Assembly: GCA_041742255.1 (NCBI GenBank)
Contig: JBGSIZ010000263.1
Coordinates: forward strand, 1 to 9,439
Direction of reading: 5' to 3'
Length of the DNA stretch: 9,439 bases
Source: JBGSIZ01 sp041742255
GTDB taxonomy: Bacteria; Pseudomonadota; Alphaproteobacteria; Rhodobacterales; Rhodobacteraceae
Made by a program: the position numbers and the translations under genes. How positions within the stretch are numbered: position 1 is the stretch's first letter; every line of letters starts with the position of its first letter. The notes beneath the pieces were generated by a model. It was not told the origin of the DNA and did no database searches. It saw only the letters and a list, made by a program, of their open reading frames with translations. Shown in pieces: positions 7,801 through 9,439 of the stretch.

Positions 7801-8685
7801 TCAGCCTTTGATCGCCTGCATCACGGCCTGACCCAGATGGGCCGGGCTTTCTGCGACCACGATTCCGGCGGATTTCATCGCCTCGATCTTGGATTCCGCG
7901 TCGCCCTTGCCGCCCGAGACGATGGCGCCTGCGTGCCCCATGCGGCGGCCCGGAGGAGCGGTGCGCCCGGCGATAAAGCCTGCGGTGGGTTTCCAGCGGC
8001 CTTTTTTCCGCTGTTCCGCCAGATATTCTGCCGCTTCTGCTTCGGCTGACCCGCCGATTTCGCCGATCATGATGATCGAGGTGGTTTCCGGGTCATTCAG
8101 GAACATTTCCAGAACGTCGATATGTTCTGTCCCTTTGATCGGGTCGCCGCCAATGCCCACGGCGGTGGATTGGCCAAGGCCGAGGTCAGAGGTTTGTTTC
8201 ACCGCCTCGTAGGTCAGGGTGCCGGACCGCGACACCACCCCGACCGACCCGCGCCGGTGGATGTGGCCGGGCATGATCCCGATCTTGCAGGCGTCGGGCG
8301 TGATGACGCCGGGGCAGTTTGGCCCGATCAGACGTGACGCCGACCCTTCGAGCGCCCGTTTGACCCGCATCATGTCCAGCACCGGGATGCCTTCGGTGAT
8401 GCAGACGATGAGTTCCATCTGCGCGTCGATCGCTTCGAGGATGCTGTCGGCCGCAAAGGGTGGCGGCACATAGATGACCGATGCGTTGGCCCCGGTGACC
8501 GACCGCGCCTCGTGGACGCTGTCGAAGACGGGCAGGCCCAGATGGTCCATCCCGCCCTTGCCCGGCGTCACCCCGCCGACCATTTTGGTCCCGTAGGCGA
8601 TGGCCTGTTCCGAATGGAACGTGCCCTGCGACCCGGTAAAGCCTTGGCAGATGACGCGGGTGTTTTCGTTAACGAGAATGGCCAT
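7801..8685 (-). CDS. sucD: Succinyl-CoA synthetase (ADP/GDP-forming), alpha subunit
   Basis: This 294-residue subunit binds CoA and carries the phosphohistidine of succinyl-CoA synthetase, which makes succinate with ATP or GTP formation. The N-terminal CoA-binding Rossmann domain includes GFTGSQGTFHSEQAIAYGT (15-33) and the segment PPPFAADSILEA. The ligase domain has GPNCPGVITP (121-130), SRSGTLTYEAV and GIGGDPIKGT. The active-site loop GRRMGHAGAI contains the phosphorylated histidine, H251. Length and motifs are normal. ATG 8685 gives the standard MAILVNENTRV; only a weak purine-rich GAAAGAA precedes it. The partner beta subunit sucC is not in the window: the gene directly upstream is an unrelated exported protein 45 nt away, and sucC may lie further right. 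It is co-oriented with sucA 76 nt downstream. Confidence 0.97.
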   Translation of the reverse strand: MAILVNENTRVICQGFTGSQGTFHSEQAIAYGTKMVGGVTPGKGGMDHLGLPVFDSVHEARSVTGANASVIYVPPPFAADSILEAIDAQMELIVCITEGIPVLDMMRVKRALEGSASRLIGPNCPGVITPDACKIGIMPGHIHRRGSVGVVSRSGTLTYEAVKQTSDLGLGQSTAVGIGGDPIKGTEHIDVLEMFLNDPETTSIIMIGEIGGSAEAEAAEYLAEQRKKGRWKPTAGFIAGRTAPPGRRMGHAGAIVSGGKGDAESKIEAMKSAGIVVAESPAHLGQAVMQAIKG

Positions 8686-8708
8686 GTGTGCGTTCTTTCG
8701 TCGTTGGC

Positions 8709-8723
8709 CGGCCCCATGGGCCG
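8709..8723. other. Hairpin between the exported-protein gene and sucD
   Basis: CGGCCC-CAT-GGGCCG forms a perfect 6-bp stem with a 3-nt loop in the 45-bp gap, just after the upstream stop (8731). It has no T-tract on either strand, so it is not a clear intrinsic terminator. It could tune sucD expression or mRNA stability relative to upstream genes. Confidence 0.4.
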
Positions 8724-8730
8724 ATCTGGA

Positions 8731-9234
8731 TCAGTTCGAGAAGGTGAAACGGGTGTCTGAATTCGTGGGGTCGTCGCAGACCGGGTCTTGCGAGGCTTGG
8801 GTGACGGCGATGGTGGTGCCGGTGTTGATCTGTTTGGTAGGGCAGGGGACCCCTGTGACCGGCGTGGCCTCGGCCCGGGCCACAAGCAGCAACCCGTTCA
8901 GTTCAAGCCGCGCTGTGGCGGTGTCGGTGGCCGTGGATGTCACCGAACACACCGCCCCGTTGTCATAGAGCGCCACATAAAACGTGTCGCTCCCCGGCAG
9001 GGTCAGTTCGGTCACACCCATTTCGGTGTCGTCCGACCGCGCCCAGCCTGCGGTGGTGAACAGCGCCACTGTTGCCTCGGCATTGCCAGCCCCCAGAAGG
9101 CAGGCCGCATAGGCCCCGGTGAGCGCCCGCGTCCCTTCGACCTTGTCCAGATCGGTTATGAACAGGTTCAAGGGGCCGGGTTCCTGTGCCGTGGCAAGGC
9201 TGGGGACGAGGGTCAGGGCGAGGGCGCGCAGCAC
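8731..9234 (-). CDS. Predicted exported protein of unknown function, four cysteines
   Basis: This 167-residue protein is not recognised with confidence. The N-terminus MLRALALTLVPSLATA followed by QEPG looks like a Sec signal peptide cleaved after about residue 16; there is no lipobox cysteine, so a soluble periplasmic protein is expected. The mature part has four cysteines (C45, C96, C131, C153), which could form two disulfides, and no further membrane segment. A central part with TAGWARSDD and TFYVALYDNGAVCSV looks like a compact alpha/beta domain. The start is GTG 9234, 3 nt after the stop of the upstream ORF, with GGAGA 9 nt before it. The upstream stop TGA is in the same frame, so the two ORFs are consecutive in one frame, but the signal peptide marks this as a separate gene. 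It precedes sucD by 45 nt and is probably co-transcribed with it. Confidence 0.75.
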   Translation of the reverse strand: MLRALALTLVPSLATAQEPGPLNLFITDLDKVEGTRALTGAYAACLLGAGNAEATVALFTTAGWARSDDTEMGVTELTLPGSDTFYVALYDNGAVCSVTSTATDTATARLELNGLLLVARAEATPVTGVPCPTKQINTGTTIAVTQASQDPVCDDPTNSDTRFTFSN

Positions 9235-9237
9235 GGA

Positions 9238-9439
9238 TCAGTTTCTCCGCAGGACAAAGGCGTGTTGCATGAGGCCGGACGTGGGTTCCGATTCCACGCT
9301 GATGGTGTAGGTGGCCCCGCCGATTTGCCGCGATGCCCCGTCCGTGGCCGCCAAAAGTGCGGCCTGCGCCGATTGTGTCGCGCTGGTGGGGGCATCGACG
9401 ATGATCACGGCGCATTCGAACGCGACCCGGCTGGCCACG
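9238..9439 (-). CDS. Unknown ORF, C-terminal 66 residues (5' end outside window)
   Basis: The frame is open to the right edge of the window and stops at TGA 9240-9238. The GTG at 9438 is probably an internal Val codon and not the true start. The visible part reads VAFECAVIIVDAPTSATQ near the edge and ends LMQHAFVLRRN. I do not recognise a family. Third codon positions are mostly G or C, as in the neighbouring genes, and the tight 3-nt spacing to the next GTG, with that gene's ribosome binding site inside this ORF, supports real coding. Competing frames over the same stretch have no such context. Confidence 0.6.
   Translation of the reverse strand, partial: VASRVAFECAVIIVDAPTSATQSAQAALLAATDGASRQIGGATYTISVESEPTSGLMQHAFVLRRN
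9244..9248 (-). promoter_or_regulatory. Ribosome binding site of the exported-protein gene
   Basis: GGAGA on the minus strand lies 9 nt before the GTG at 9234, inside the end of the upstream ORF. It supports re-initiation at the GTG directly after the TGA. Confidence 0.6.

Noticed and set aside
8963..9415. Minus-strand ORF of 150 codons across the two unknown genes
   Set aside because: It is in a different frame from the signal-peptide ORF, has an Arg/His/Pro-rich translation typical of a shadow frame, and has no supporting start context.

Overview
The window is a GC-rich piece of a bacterial chromosome. Gene content and order (sucD, sucA, odhB/sucB, two MAPEG membrane proteins and lpd in one block) and the CCCCCGRGGATATTT-type motifs at gene 3' ends suggest an alphaproteobacterium, most likely Rhodobacterales (Roseobacter/Rhodobacter relatives). 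The taxonomic call is inference from protein style and synteny; no rRNA or other marker is present.

Left part (1-1055, plus strand): the 3' part of a YgjP/SprT-like zinc metallopeptidase gene, cut by the window edge, then a short gap carrying a 16-bp tandem repeat, then a complete GntR-family regulator with an FCD-type ligand-binding domain. Between this regulator and the end of lpd (1056-1295) lies a repeat-rich convergent intergenic region: a 27-bp tandem repeat, two inward-facing copies of a hairpin-plus-motif element, and a hairpin with a T-tract.

Right part (1296-9439, minus strand, read right to left): a partial unknown ORF and a small predicted exported protein with four cysteines, then sucD (succinyl-CoA synthetase alpha), sucA (2-oxoglutarate dehydrogenase E1), odhB/sucB (E2), two tandem MAPEG-family membrane proteins, and lpd (E3). 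sucA/odhB and the two MAPEG genes are joined by ATGA start/stop overlaps, odhB and the second MAPEG gene are 9 nt apart, and the other gaps are 45-76 nt, so this looks like one transcription unit whose promoter lies beyond the right edge.

The enzymes form a consecutive TCA-cycle module. SucA decarboxylates 2-oxoglutarate, OdhB transfers the succinyl group to CoA, Lpd reoxidises the lipoyl arm with NAD+, and SucD with its partner SucC (not in the window) converts succinyl-CoA to succinate with nucleotide triphosphate formation. All key catalytic motifs are intact. The window is mainly core metabolism. The less ordinary parts are the MAPEG pair inside the operon, the two unknown ORFs just upstream of sucD where sucC is often found, and the repeat architecture between the convergent genes. 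I see no mobile element, CRISPR array, phage gene, tRNA or rRNA.
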